The position numbers and the translations under genes are program-made. Below the pieces are notes generated by a model that worked only from the letters and a program-made list of their open reading frames with translations, had not been told where the DNA came from and searched no databases. Of a stretch of DNA of 64,000 bases, positions 48,220 through 61,345 are shown piece after piece. Within the stretch, counting starts at the first letter, position 1; every line of letters begins with the position of its first letter. Origin of the DNA: Argentina anserina (lineage: Eukaryota > Streptophyta > Magnoliopsida > Rosales > Rosaceae); contig NC_065872.1 of NCBI RefSeq assembly GCF_933775445.1, forward strand, positions 6,448,001 to 6,512,000. The letters are read 5' to 3'.

Positions 48220-51200
48220 TTTATTCTTCTGTCATTTAAATCTCTCACGCTTAAGAGTTCTTTGATTTTCGATCCAGGCGGAAATTGAGTTTCATGTTTA
48301 ACTGAAAAACTTAAAGTACGCTTTAGTAGAAAATACTAAAGTCTCTTAATCCGATTTTAAACCGGAAATCTTAAAGTTAAAAAGGTTTAAATGAGAAAGT
48401 AAATTAATCACTGTTTAAGAAAAATAATAACTTTTCAACTTATTTACTACTAGGATAAGACTGTAATTATTGAAAGTCAACAGGTGTAGAAAGGTAATTT
48501 CACAGAGACAGTAAAACGATAAAAAGGTACGTTTGAAACAGTAAAACAACAAGGTGTTTACCCTTCACCTTCTATCACAAATTCTGGCCACAAAACCTAC
48601 TTTAATCCATTCCGAATCGACATGAAAGTATACCAAAAGAATCGAAACAACAATTCCAACACAACCATACCAAAAACAAGAGGTTTCGAATTTGTTTAAT
48701 ACCTCCACGATGGACCGGAAGAGATCCCGTTGGGCCCTATCTTCTCCACCACCAATCCGAGCTACGGAGGCATTGATCTCGCCTCTCAAACGTTCATGCT
48801 GCCTCTCCAAGCTTCACGAAGCTCCCTGAAACCGAAGCTCGCCAGAATAGAGGAAGGACGTCGTCAGAGCTCGTAGCCTCTCTGAGAAGCTTGTCGGCGT
48901 CGCACTGCCTATATCTCCATCTCACCGGAATTCGCTCGAATCAACCATGCAAGGATTGGGATGTGTCGAGCTCGTCGAGGGAGAGAGAATGGTGGCGGCG
49001 GCGTGCCCTGACATGACCGAAAGATGGCGGCGCGGCCAATCAAAGCCGTCGGTCTATGGGTTATTTTCTGAATTAATGATCTCGAATCCCACATGCAATC
49101 ATCGAGTTTTGTAGGGGAGAAGGAGTGGGTCACGGCGGCGGCGACACATATTTAAGTTAAGTGTCGAAAACGTAGTTTAATACGTCGTAATTAAGCTACA
49201 CGTCGTCACGAGCTCAAAAATGTATTCGGAATATTTTTCCGACGCTCGGTTTTGTTTTTACAATTTTCAAAGTTTGTGTTGGGTTTTAAAAATTTTGGAC
49301 CTTTTATTTTTTAGCCCATTTTCTTTTTGATCCGAGCCCAAGGCCCGACCCTAACTTCTTCTTTCTCTTCTCCTCCTCGCGTCTTCTTCTCCCTCATTTC
49401 TTTTTACCTTATGTTCCTTCTTCTTCACCGAGACCGCACCGAACCACCGCAAAAACCTTCACCCTAATTGACCACCGTCGTTCCGATGAGACTGGGGCAT
49501 GCACCACCACCATCTTGACTGCCTCTTCTTCCCCTTCATAACCATATACCTCGATCGTCCCTTCACCTTCGTATTTGGTGAAATCGAATCAGAGACAGTG
49601 GGATACCTTAGGTGATTTTCCAGCGATCTCATCACCTCCAACGGGTTCTTCGATCTTCCCTTGGTAAGCCATGCCATCATCTTGTAAACCCAATCCATTT
49701 CTATCTTTGGTTACATTAAATTGAAGCTAATACAATCACCCTTTTTCTGCATCCCTTACCGTCGTCGTGCGCCACCATCGAGCTACCTCTTTCCAGCGAT
49801 TCCAAGAGCATCGGCGAGCTTGTACACATCTTATTGGTAAGCTATACTCAAGTAGCCTTTTGATCATGTTATTTCTTCGTATTTCATCGAATTGGAACCT
49901 AACGTCACTCTTTCCTCTCTTTGCCGCGACCCTCGTAACGCCGACGATTCTTTTTTCTTATCTTTGCTTTGACGAGATGATCTTGGTGAAGGACATAAGC
50001 TTTTCAGCAGTGGCAGTAACATGGAGGAAGTGCAGCAGCCTCGGCTCTGCGGTTTGAGTCCGAGAGGTAGCAAATTGCCTATTTTTCCTTCTTTCCTTTT
50101 AAATTTGATCTTGTTGGAATGTGGTGAAGCCTTCAATTTTGCTTCATTTTGGTTTTGTATTGATCGGAAGTGGTTTGCTAGGCCGGAAGTATGATCGGAG
50201 TGATAAGGGTGAAAATGGTTTTTTACTGTTACATTTATAACATTTTTACTGTTTTACCATGATGTGAAATTATCAAAATACCCCTGACATAAATTATTGT
50301 TTTAGTGTTTGACTTTGACTTTACGTTTTTATCCTAAGTTACCTTTTTACTATTACTAAATGATTTTAACGGTGTTACTTTTTAACCAAGGTAACTTATC
50401 AAATTATATTTTCAACTTGGCGGCAATTAAACGTAACAATAAGTTACAACTATTCGATAGTTCCGATTCTCGCCCGGTTCGAGAATTGAGAACTCGTTTA
50501 ACTTAGAAATGTGTCGGTAAAATATTAAATATCATCTTTACAATTTAGGGTATGTTTAACTCTAAAGCATGCTTATTATCGTTCGATAATTAAAGTTGGA
50601 CTATTCTCGAGTCATTCGAGAATTAGTCGAATATTGGTCAAACTTGGTCAAACGTAAACAATTCCTGGTCAACCAGAAAAGACTTGGTTAACAAAAAGTC
50701 AAAGGTTGATTTTTCTGGTCAAACTAGGGAAAATGATAAAGTCAACTTACATTCGATATTCAACTTTGATGTTGACTCTTTTATATCTCATGAACTCAGA
50801 CTTGATGCTACGAGATCGAGCAGTGGAGCAGCAACATCAGCTATATGATTGATGTGGATAACAGTTGGGATTTTGCATGTCATTCCAGGTAGGGGAGCTA
50901 ACCCTGCTATGTTGTATTTTGGGCCAAATAAATTCCATAGTCTAGTTCTCGGTTGAATAATTTATGATGCATTAAATGTTGCGAAAACCCGAGACTAGAC
51001 ACGATTTTGAGATAGGATAAGTAATAAATCCTCACGTGTGATGACCTGAGAGTGACAGGAGCCTAGCATTCTAGGTAATCTTACGGTGTCGATGACCGTG
51101 AACCTCCGGATGGGCAATACCCTATTTATTATTGGATACATCTTATACTTTACTATTGATGGCATTCTGTTTAAATGGACACTCTCGCTACTCTGTGATT

Positions 51201-53960
51201 GTAACAAACTTGTAGTTGACCCCGACTATTTAATCGCTAGGATCGATCGAGCATTGCTTGAAGTTGAATTTGCCTTACCCTACCTTTGGAGCTCCACAAA
51301 CTATTTTAGCATAATTGTATTCCCAAACTTGCATTGTTTTTAACTAAATGGTTTTCTCTGCGCTAAACTACCCTCAACGTTTTATAAAACTTATCCTTAC
51401 CTGATTTTAGTTTTCAAACCTCATGGGCGGGCTGCCCCTACTGGAAAAGCGAGGACGATGCTCACCCCTACGATAGTTGTCTTGCAGGTCCAGTTGTTAT
51501 TCCCGGAGCTAGGAGCCTCGTTTGAGAGTTATTGTTCGTGTTCATCCTTATTGCATTTCATTCTTAAGTTTATTAACAATGTTTTCGAGTAAAGTTTCCC
51601 GAGGTTGTTTCCTTAGTTATTCTTGCCACTTTTGTATAAAAAAAATAGGTTGTGTACTTGTTTAATTTGGACCGGTGGCATTAACGCTACCTTCCGTATT
51701 CTTATTGTATAAATTTATTTATTTTCGCGGAAATGTAAAGTATTATTATTTATTTGTGAACGTGTTTGTCTTTCGTAAAAATTTTATTCACTTGTTCACG
51801 TTAGTGAGTGTCTGAGCGAAACCTAATCGCTATGTGCGCTTGCTAATATCCTTTTTAAATCTTAATATAATGTTCATGTTCCAATCTGGGATGTGACATC
51901 GCCGAACGACGACGGTGCGGCCAGGCAGAGACACTACTGGGTTCCTCTGTTTTGTAACAAAGGGGAGAAGAGAAAACGCACAGGTTCGGAGGGGGTGAGA
52001 GAGAAGAGAGAGGAGGAATAAAAAATGAATGGAGATAATTGTGTGTGGGAGAGCCTAGGGTGGGCTTTCCTTCTAAAAGAAAAATCAACGGCCCAAATTG
52101 ATTCTCTCAAATGGACGGTTGAGATTTAAAAATAGGAAATATGAATTTCTGAAAATATGTTTTAAAAGAGTTAACTTTGTAAATGCGTAGAAATTTAACC
52201 GAGCGTTAGAAAAATATTTCGTGAGTACTCCCGCGCTTGTGATGACGTGTAGTTAAACATCAAACTATTAAATTACATTTTGACACTTCAGAAAAATGTT
52301 GATTAGCATGACAACTATGCCGGAAAGATAAAGAAAAAAAGGCTCACATAAAATATATATCCTTACACCAAGATATAAATATTTATCAATAGCTCAATGT
52401 ATGCATGAAATAAACAAGTTAATAAGTTTGAAAATAAATGTGCAATAAAGTAAATATACTTTAAATTTAAAATAATTAGACAATATTAGTTAGTATTCAA
52501 ATGATTAGTAGTCATTTCTCGCATAATAAGAGAAATCTTTGTCCAAAATAGCAATTGTCCTTCAAATAATAGTGTTAAAGTCCGTCAACTTTCCGTATCA
52601 ATAACTCAATCAATAAACGTCCAAATTAGGCAAGTGAGGAGTCTATTTTCAAGGATTTTTCGTAAGGAATCTAATAGGATAAGTCATACACTCCAGTTCA
52701 AAGTCATTGAGTCCAAAAAGTTCAAACACAATAGCAATGCATAAATTGATCATCAAGTTATCATCTTAAATGTCTATGTATTCTTGTTGTAACAAATTTT
52801 TTATCATTTCTTCTGAAACTTTTTAGATTAAAAGTAGAGGTCTTATACTTTAATTTGATATAAAGTTTGTGAAAAATGGTTAAGAAATAAGTGAGATATG
52901 AGTTTTTAAAGTCGTGAGTGCTACAAGAGATTTTCATTGAGTTTATTAACTCTAACTTTGATTAGTCATAACTTCTCCATTTCTAAACATTTTTTTTGTG
53001 ATTCAAAAGCCTAAATTGAAGCATTTTTCATGAGTAATTTAATTATATTATTACCTTGGACAAACTCATATGTTATAAAATACGAAAATATAACTCTTAT
53101 CAAAACATGGTATTTTCTATTTTATCCTTAGCTATGCACTTTGATAAATATCAAAAGACAAAATATTATAATGATGTAAAATGTACTTACCTTGAAGTTT
53201 CAGGGGTGAAAGGAAGGTTTTGATGTGGATCCAAAGTTGGATTATTTTTAGTAAGGAATGAACTTGTTTAAGAGAGAAATAGTGAATGCTAGAATTTTAG
53301 CTTGAGGAACATTGGCTGATTGAGTTTTCTATCAACTAAGGGAACTTTAGACTTGCATGATTTATGATTGAAGTGTGATGAAAGCTTGAGGTGGCTCACA
53401 AATATAAATAGGCCAAGAAGGAATACAAAAATTTAACTCTCAACCACCCTTCTTGACTTAAGAGACCAATAATTAATATTAAGTGATGGCCTAGCTAGTT
53501 ATGATGGTTGTTGACAAAGAAAAAAAACAACTAGTGTGATGGGGTAAAATATAAAATTCAGCTAGGTTCAAAACGTATTTGTATAAGGATTATATATATA
53601 ACAAACACATTTATATGTGTTATTCTAAAAAAAGTAAAATAATTTAGTATATTCATTTCATAAGGTTTTAAATATATTTACACTATCTAATACTAATATA
53701 ATGCTTAAAAGATAATAATATTAATATTAGTCTTAAACTCGATTACAAAGTATCGAGTATGCGCAATAAATATGAGCTAACGTACTCAAATCGTGGTCTA
53801 ATACTTACAAAAGAAATTTATCTATCTTTGAAAGTATGAACCTTAGCATCATTGGTTTCTAAAGAGAAATATTAGAAGAAAAATTGAATTAATTCTAAGT
53901 TAATATAACTTTCGAGTACTAAATAGTAAATACTAAATTTTAGGGTATTACAATACAAGG
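48220..53960. other. Repeat-derived, gene-free region with a large inverted pair
   Basis: No reliable coding sequence. Bases 49158-49255 (plus) and 52192-52288 (minus) are inverted relatives sharing TACACGTC-TCAC and ACGCTCGGTT. A CT-rich leader-like stretch lies at 49330-49450. GGGATGTGACA ends at 51898 and TTTTAGGGTATTACA near 53952 look like element ends. The likely origin is old LTR or MULE elements, not resolved. Confidence 0.45.
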
Positions 53961-55800
53961 TAACAGAGCATGGACAATGCATAGATAAATTCGTATGAAG
54001 TAATTACTTGTAAGGTTTAAAGGTTATACCTACAAGGTCACTTTGAATACACTGTTGCTGCTGAGCAGATGAACTTAAAATTCAAATAAGTGTGCCCAGG
54101 AAACACCAACTATGGTGATGCAGCAAATAATCTGCAATCCACAAAATCAAACAGATGTTAGCATTCAAAAACACACACCAATACATCTTGATCTACAAAA
54201 TAGGCTAGACCCCCACTTTAATTATATTGACATTGTCAAAGCTCCAAAACCAAACCAATCCAAAACATATTGATGGCTACTCTACCAATTTTCTCTTCCT
54301 CTATGATCAATTTCTATGAACATATAAGGTGGTTCAATCTAGCTCAGTGTGAATCTAATGTAGATATATTTCACACATGATAAGGACACAAAAATAATTA
54401 CGAGGATCTTTATATAATTATAGGGCAAAGAGAGCTGACACTAAAAAGAGAAACAAGAACTCCAATCTACACAAACATATGTTGATATGCAATTACACCT
54501 AGAATGAAGCTAATATTGAATCATGAATTTAGATTAATAGAGTAGCCCAATATCTGAAAATGTTCATTCAAGACTCACCAATTTCAATTACAGCGGCAAC
54601 TACACTTCACAACAAGCCAATATGGAGCTTTATAGCAACAAAAATACTGAGACGTGTAAGAATAAAAACATGATAAAGGTACCTGAATCTCTAAACCCAG
54701 AAGTACACATCTACGAATTATACTTTCGAAACAAAACCCAATAGAATTATGCAATTCAAAACCAACCTTAAGATCTATTCGTTTTAACAATAAAGATCCT
54801 GATATAATTTACCAAACAAGTGCCAATTGAGAGAGAGAGAGAGAGAGAGAGAGACCCAACTGGGAATTGACTCAATTGAGATTCTTGAGTGCGGTGGCAA
54901 AAAGAAACATGGCAACTCGTTGGTTTCACTGACCCCAAAACATAAACAAAATCTAAAGTAGTTATTTACCTGAATTTGGGAGATTGTGGTTGGGTGAGAA
55001 TCTTGGGTTTCTTCGGGAAAACTGTAGTGATGAAGGTAGACAACTGAGGTGAATTTGGAGTTCATTTGGATCTATTATTCTATCTTCAGTTCAGCCATGG
55101 AAGCAGAGAACTGGAGTATGAGTTTATCTTTTTTAAATCTTAGCGGTTTTGCGTTAAAAAAAGAAAAGGAAAAAAAAACTAAATGGGAACCCGAGTGGGT
55201 AATGGGAAACCCACCCCCACCCCCACTAGGGTAGGGGAAAATCGACACTACTCCTGCCCGGCCGATGTCGCGAGTTCCCGCCCCCATTCCTATCCCCAAC
55301 TATAGAGACGAGTGAAAAAAAAAAACCGTCGGCAACACTATAAAATCAAACACACCGGAATCACAGAAATGAATGATAATCACAGGTACGGTTTAGTTCA
55401 AGTTGGTCACAGGTACGTTTTGCACCACTGATTTTGCCTTGATTTTTTGTCATGTTTTGGTTTGCTTGGCACGCAGTACCGCCGGTACGTCTATATTCCT
55501 ACGCTAGTGTAATGTTCGTATTCATTTCCAAGACATTCCAACGTGCAGTGCACAAGTTTGCTTATTTAAGCAACTTGTACGTAGTTCCATGAACGCCGAA
55601 AACTAAAATAATTAACTCAAACAAATACATTATTTCTTGTACAAAACCCCATACCACAGGCAGGGGCACACAGCTAGTCACATGTGACTGCTATATCTAC
55701 AGAGTCGTCCATCCGTTCTTCAGAAAAACATAGAACTGGAAACAAAAACGAAATACGACTTGCTTCTAATTAAAACAAACACACTTACAAGGGCCATAGG
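53961..55800. other. Intergenic DNA with a (GA)n run and a C-rich MITE-like scrap
   Basis: A GA dinucleotide run spans about 54827-54854. Bases 55190-55320 hold C-rich text similar in style to the hAT MITE ends, without visible terminal repeats. No gene recognised. Confidence 0.5.
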
Positions 55801-55838
55801 ATCTAAGGAGGCATGACCCTTCCACAGGGGTGGCCTAA

Positions 55839-56347
55839 CTAGTTGAAGGCTCGGCCAGAAGGCTCGATCTGGTGTCGAGCTTTCTCCTTCTCCTTAACCT
55901 CACTTCCCTGAGTCTTATCATAAGAGGGGTGGTTCTCATGGATGAGCTGTTCTTGATCAGCTTTGGCAACCGTCTGGTTTCCACCATACACCCCTCCAAA
56001 TCCATCATCCTCGCACCGCGTCGCGTACCCCTCCCCAAACGAATGAGACATCACGTCCCTAATACCAATCATATATCCAACTCAAGTTAATAAATTGACT
56101 TGTATACGCAGCTAAGATTGAAAGAATAAAGAGTATTGGAGACACACCCAGCTTTCCTGTGTGGGTTATCAGCTCGATTCTCTTCCATATCGTGATCGCT
56201 TTCCGGCTCCGTGGACTGACTTGTGGTGGATGCCTGCCTGAATCCAACCCGAGAGGCTTTCCGGCCAAAGTAACTCGACGGATGAAGAGATGTTGTGATC
56301 GGCAGAGATAGTCGCTGCGTTCTTATAGATCTGATTGCATTAATCAT
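55839..56347 (-). CDS. LEA-like hydrophilic protein with mitochondrial-type presequence, copy 1
   Basis: Two exons, 56148-56347 and 55839-56058, join in phase (GG|G GAC) to 420 nt or 139 residues. The first 60 residues are rich in Arg/Ser/Thr with almost no acidic residues (MINAIRSIRTQRLSLPITT...), fitting a mitochondrial import signal. A cluster FGRKASRVGFRQAS follows. The mature part is very hydrophilic, with MSHSFGEGYATR, GFGGVYGGNQ and the charged repeat-like YDKTQGSEVKEKEKARHQ. No membrane segment. The composition recalls late-embryogenesis-abundant proteins. I cannot name the family with certainty, so function is inferred only. The intron is GT-AG. A tandem paralogue lies 0.7 kb upstream. 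Confidence 0.82.
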
Positions 56348-57033
56348 TTTCGGTGTTCTAGAACACCCACCCCTTTGTATTTATAGCCGGAATTAGACTG
56401 ATAATCGGTAACTTTATTATGTCTTGTTCTGGCAAGCTAGCTAGGGCACTTGAACTCATATTGGTTGCTTCTGCGTTATACTTGCAGAGGAGTTTGGGTT
56501 GATGCAGAGACACGTAGAGATGGTAAGGACAAGTGTCGTAGTTTGGGAGAGAAAACCTTTTACGTGGTCCTTCAACTGTGAACTGTGCTTGTTGCTCATC
56601 ATTCATCAACTTATGCGATAAGATAAGGGACACCTATAAATATCCTATCGGAGTTCTCTGGAAAAGGTAATTTCCAGAGATAATGGACAGATCACGAGAG
56701 ATAAAACCATCTAGCCCTCTGTTATATCAGTTCATTCCAAACTAGGTAGATGCACACAAAGTTGCTATCCCAGTGCTGTAATTTCGATCAATTGAGAATT
56801 AATTGTTGATTAGTACGTGAAAGAGTTCTTGGTATCATGCATGTAAGAAATAATATGTTGTTAAAACTTAAATAGGTATATTAGGTTGTGTCACTTGTGT
56901 GTCTTACTTCATCAATGCCTCTTACCAGGATCATATCCCAGTAATTCAATGACTTCAAAAATGAGATAAGAAACACAAAATGCAATATCTAGCAAACTTG
57001 ATCCATGCATGGCTTCCCTTGGTCTCCTTCGCT

Positions 57034-57607
57034 TCAGTCTGCATTGGGTTGGTGACGAGCTCTCTCCTTCTCCTTCACTTCACTACCCTGAGTCTTGTCA
57101 TATGCAGGGTTGTTCTCATGGATCATCTGGTCCTGCTCAACCTTGTTAGGAAGCTTCTGGTTATCGCTATATACCCCTCCAAATCCTTCTTCATCGGAGC
57201 GAGTTGCATACCCCTCGCCAAACGAATGAGACATCACATCCCTAGTAAATCGTCGAACTCAATGTCATTAGCAAACAGTACAAGTAACTCAAACTTAATT
57301 AACTAATTTGCTTGATGATCATTAGTAATGGTTCTCTCGTTCTTTTATGACCCGAGAGAAGTATTGCACTATAACCTAATCAAATATACGTACCAGCAAT
57401 TAGGAAAAAAAAATGAAAAAAAAGTAGAGTTCCTTACCCAGTTCCAGTTTTCTGGTTCGGATTCTCTGCCTTGTCCATGTTGTGCTTGCTACCCGGATCA
57501 CTCGACACTATTGTTGTGGCCTGCCTGATGAATCCGACCCGAGATGCTTTTCGGCCTAAGTACGAAGATGCCTGGGCTCTGATCACTGAACTAATCGCAT
57601 TAATCAT
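57034..57607 (-). CDS. LEA-like hydrophilic protein with mitochondrial-type presequence, copy 2
   Basis: Two exons, 57438-57607 and 57034-57241, join with the same phase and position as in copy 1, giving 378 nt or 125 residues. The N-terminus MINAISSVIRAQASSYLGRK is shorter than in copy 1. The GRKASRVGFIRQA block, MSHSFGEGYATRSDEEG, GFGGVYSDNQ and YDKTQGSEVKEKERARHQ are all kept. Both copies seem intact and in the same orientation, so this is a tandem duplication whose first exons have diverged more than the second ones. Subcellular targeting is predicted from composition only. Confidence 0.82.
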
Positions 57608-58130
57608 CTTCGATCTGCATGGTTTTCGGTCACTACCTGCGCTGTATATTTATACATGAAAGAAAACTGATGAGGAAGATATATATGGCTGTGGACAAGC
57701 ACGGACTCACTAAAACAGCAATTGCGTCCGGTTCTTCGGGTCTTGATCCTCATTATAGCAAGTTATGCCATGAGATCGGACTTCAGGCAATGACCGACCC
57801 TTAGGGATCGGGAATGAGTGATGACATATTCAAGGATTGAGGGAGAACACTGTTTACATGCATGGGTAGCATCTCCTAGTTCAGAAATCAGATAGAAGTC
57901 ATGGGAATGATGGGATACATAATTCAGGCCCAATGGGTGTTGCCATGAGTTTCCATGAGTGTTGCCATCAGACACCAGATCAGCTGACATAGATGATGAG
58001 CAGCTAGCTGATCATGTTTATCAATTAAGATCAATGGAAAGCTATGGAGCTAAACATGTATGTAGAGTAGTAATATATTCACTTAATCTTCAGATCAAAT
58101 CAAGAAAAAACTTATATATACGGATCTACG

Positions 58131-58685
58131 TAGCACGGACACGTGCAACACCACATGTATTGCGTGTCCAACACGAACATGATACGCCGGACACGCGTAT
58201 GCTTGCTTAGATACGTTTTGGTCTGGATACGCAAAGGCAAGAAAATCACAAAAGTTACGCTTTGGTCTAGACACGCAAAGGCAAGAAAATCACAAAAGTG
58301 CACATGTTGTGATTCAAACCTTGATTAGATCAAGGAGATGTGAACTCCTTAACCATTCCTCATGAAAATGATTTTGTGTATATTAATGCACATTTTAATA
58401 AATAAAGAAATCTAAATAGTTTAAATTTTTATTAATCAATTTTTTTTCTTAAAAGTTTAACAAAATATATTTTTAAAATGTCAGATTTTCCTCAAAAATC
58501 AATATTTTAGTCATTGGTTTGAATCTTTGTTTAAATGTTTTTAATTAAGAAACTAAATAACTTATGTTTCAGATTTTTAATATCTATATATTAAAAATAA
58601 TATTTAATTAACGTGTTTGTCCGTATTCAAAAAAAAATTTCGATATGTCATGTCAACGTATCAAATCGTATCTAATACCGTGCTA
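58131..58685. mobile_element. Possible hAT-like MITE
   Basis: Inverted ends TAGCACGG / CCGTGCTA, and repeated CGTGTCC-ACACG motifs near both ends, enclose an AT-rich core without coding frames. The flanking 8-mers (GATCTACG, CTTAGCTT) do not match, so the call is tentative. A 44-bp tandem duplication lies within it. Confidence 0.45.
58212..58299. repeat. 44-bp tandem duplication
   Basis: TACGTTTTGGTCTGGATACG... at 58212 is repeated from 58256 with a few changes; GCAAAGGCAAGAAAATCACA is identical in both. Confidence 0.9.
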
Positions 58686-58758
58686 CTTAGCTTAGTATAT
58701 ACCATAAGAGTTAGAATGACCGACTGAAAGTTGAATCGTCCATGAATATGTAGTCATC

Positions 58759-58761
<3 letters not shown>

Positions 58762-58797
<36 letters not shown>
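58762..58797. repeat. (TA)18 microsatellite
   Basis: Uninterrupted TA run abutting the fold-back MITE to its right. Confidence 0.95.
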
Positions 58798-58798
<1 letters not shown>

Positions 58799-58799
<1 letters not shown>

Positions 58800-59160
58800 T
58801 GGTTATCAGGTGTGAACGTCCGCACCATGCCGATTCGCCCGTCCCAGCAACGTGCAACAACGACGTTGATGGTGTTGGCTGTGTTTCCCCTCATTGTGCT
58901 CATGTCTATATCGGCTGGAGCTCTAGTGTCGGCCTACGGCGGCCGGAATCTTCAAAATTCCATCAAATTCCCATAAACTTACAAATTCTAGAATTTGACA
59001 TATTCCGGCCGCTATGGGCTGACACTGGAGCTCCGGCCGACACATATAAGAGCGTTGGGATGAGGGGAGTGTAACAGGCACCATCCGCGCCATCGTTGCC
59101 CATCGCCAGTCACCGAAATCTTCGAATCCGTACGGTGTGGACGTCCGCATCTGAAAAAAC
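58799..59160. mobile_element. Fold-back MITE in a TA tract
   Basis: A 362-bp element whose halves are inverted copies (CAGRTG-GRACGTCCRCACC at the tips; GGAGCTC-AGTGTC and GCGGCCGGAAT further in). They meet at an AT-rich centre with AATTCTAGAATTT. TATATA sequence flanks both ends. No coding capacity. Confidence 0.82.
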
Positions 59161-59832
59161 TTATATATATTGTCTTTTTTAATTCTCTCATCGATGGCAA
59201 AGAGCATCTCTAATAGTTACTTACACGGTTACACCTGATCATGGATTCATGGACTATTAGTTTAAACTTTTAAACACTTATTAGCATCCATCAGAGAGAT
59301 TCTAAGTGTAAACCTAGTTCTTAAGCAAATCTTGACCTAAGAGCATCCGCACTGGCGAGCAGTGGAGGAGTTGGTGCTCAAGCAACGACGGGGACCGATC
59401 GGTTTGCTCGAACAAACTGATTTTCAATCTCGCACCGGACGAGAGGTGCTCGCTCAATCAACCGGAACGGTTTGCTCGCCTCTCTGCTCGAGCAAAGTTT
59501 GCTCTGGCGATTGCTCGAGCAAAGTTTGCTCTGGCGATTGCTCGACCACCTGGCGGAGCCCACAACACGTGGGTGAGGTCAGGCGCGGGGTATTTTTTTT
59601 TTCTGTCTGGCGCATGCAAGATAAAAAAATTTTAACGAGCCAAATAATGGTTGACACGTGGCTTACCGAATGGGCCAACGGTATAATAGATCTGGGCCTT
59701 CCATTTTGAATCAGAAATTTTGATCTAACGGTCAGAATTAATAGGCAACGGTTACTATTTGATCAGAAAGAATATAACCTAAAAAAATAGTTAAAAATCC
59801 CAAAATTTTCAAAACTCTCCCAAAAATTTGCC

Positions 59833-59840
59833 TATAAATA
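59833..59840 (+). promoter_or_regulatory. TATA box of the Harbinger ORF1
   Basis: TATAAATA about 100 bases upstream of the ORF1 start codon, followed by a CT-rich leader. Confidence 0.6.
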
Positions 59841-59941
59841 CTACTTCAATATTTGATCAACTCACACCAATTTGTGCACAAAAAATTTCACATCTTCCTC
59901 CATCTCCTCTCTAATTTCATTTAGAATTTTTTTCCAAAATA

Positions 59942-60905
59942 ATGGATACCAATTGGTTTCCTTCCGAAGATTTACAAATGTGCATTTCTTTTATTCGTCA
60001 TAGTATTGATGAATATGACGGTAACAAACAAAAGAGGGACAAATTGTGGGAGACAATTCATGCCGATTATATGCAAAATTGGGTGCTAGCACCGGGTGAG
60101 AAACCTCCGAAGGAGCGGAGGACCCGAATCGCGCTCACTTCTCACTACAACAAGTTCAAGCTACTTTTGCAAAAATGAGGCGAATGTTTGACGGCATTAC
60201 GACAACATATAGCTAGCGGCACTTCGCTAATAGACGAAGTCAATGCATTGTTTTATCATATATTATAATTTTTATTTGATTATATGAATTAAATTGTGTA
60301 ATTTATATCTAATTTGTTTAAATATGTAGCATTGTTTACATTATTTATTTTAATATATCTAAGTTTTTTACATTATTTGTTTTATATAATTTGTTTAAAT
60401 ATGTAACATTATTTACATTATTTGTTTTAATATATCTAATTTGTTACATTATTTGTTTTATCCAATTTATTTAAATTATGTAATTAAATATGTACATAAT
60501 ATAAGTTTTTTACATCAGAATCGACAAACTCAGTCATGTTACTATAATGCCAAAAATAAAAAGTTTACACACTTTTAATGTTGGGAAGTGGTTACAGATC
60601 ATCCATCTTTCGTTGCGGTGCTACCTACTACTCAATCTCCATATGCAAGTAGTTACCATGGTACTCCTTCCGCAACTGAATCATCTCCAACCATCAATTT
60701 GGATGACGACCAATTGAATGAGACACCTCAAAGCAACACAGCAGCTCCATCGAGTCCACCTAGACCAATGGGAACCAAGGCGGCAAAGGAAGCTAGGCGC
60801 CAAAAGAAACATGGTAAGACTCCTATTGAGCAACGAGTGGAGGTTTTGCATACCATTGCAAGTGACCAAGCATCATGGCATACCAATGGTGTGAGTATAG
60901 AATGA
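59942..60905 (+). pseudogene. Harbinger ORF1 (Myb/SANT-like, NAM-associated type), probably broken
   Basis: The first part (59942-60178) starts MDTNWFPSEDLQMCISFIRH. It shows a trihelix/Myb-like fold pattern with WFPSED, KLWETIHADY and a KERRTRIALTSHYNKF segment. A TGA interrupts it, yet the frame continues as ECLTALRQHIASGTS. After an AT-rich gap the second part (60588-60905) has the Ser/Pro-rich linker and KAAKEARRQKK typical of these proteins (often annotated GST T3-like). An intron could join them, but the early stop suggests decay. ORF1 proteins bind element ends and help the transposase. Confidence 0.75.
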
Positions 60906-61345
60906 GTGATATTAGACGTTTTATAGCAAATTGATCGAAAAATCTTACTAGAAATATGGTCAAATTATTTTGCCAACATTGATACGTGGAAGTGACACGT
61001 GTCAATTCTCTACTAGTCGAAAATCTGATCGGAAATCTGCTTCAATTATTTTACCGACAATGATACGTGGCAATTCCTTATTAGTCGAAAATCTTATCGG
61101 AAATTTTGGATAATATCGAGTCGATAATGACACGTGGCACATTATTATTGGTTTGAAATATATCTGGTAAAAAAAATTAAGCATTTCACAACAAGACAAA
61201 ATTGAATTGCTCGAGCAAATTGTAAATGAATGTGTGAAAAAATCGATTTGCTTAAGCAAAATATAAAATCGATTTGCTTGAAGCAAAATTTACTTTTGAG
61301 ACCACATTTTACTTGAGTAAAACCATTTTATAGTTGCGGATGCTC

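Larger units (their letters stand above)
59341..61345 (+). mobile_element. PIF/Harbinger-type element carrying only ORF1
   Basis: A 2005-bp element with 11-bp perfect inverted ends GAGCATCCGCA / TGCGGATGCTC and a 3-bp flank TAA on both sides (59338-59340, 61346-61348). This is the usual TWA target of PIF/Harbinger elements. It encodes a Myb/SANT-like protein and no DDE transposase. The interior is otherwise AT-rich. Confidence 0.85.

Noticed and set aside
48565..48810. 81-codon minus-strand frame with a hydrophobic stretch
   Set aside because: Within repeat-derived DNA, no homologue recognised, no exon partners.
49767..50136. Overlapping frames on both strands
   Set aside because: CT-rich leader-like repeat sequence without domains.
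46287..51898. Possible single element with TGTCAC-CCC ends
   Set aside because: Flanks GTACA and TCGCC do not match and no coding content supports it.
58799..59207. Frames across the fold-back MITE
   Set aside because: Both strands are open because the arms are inverted copies.
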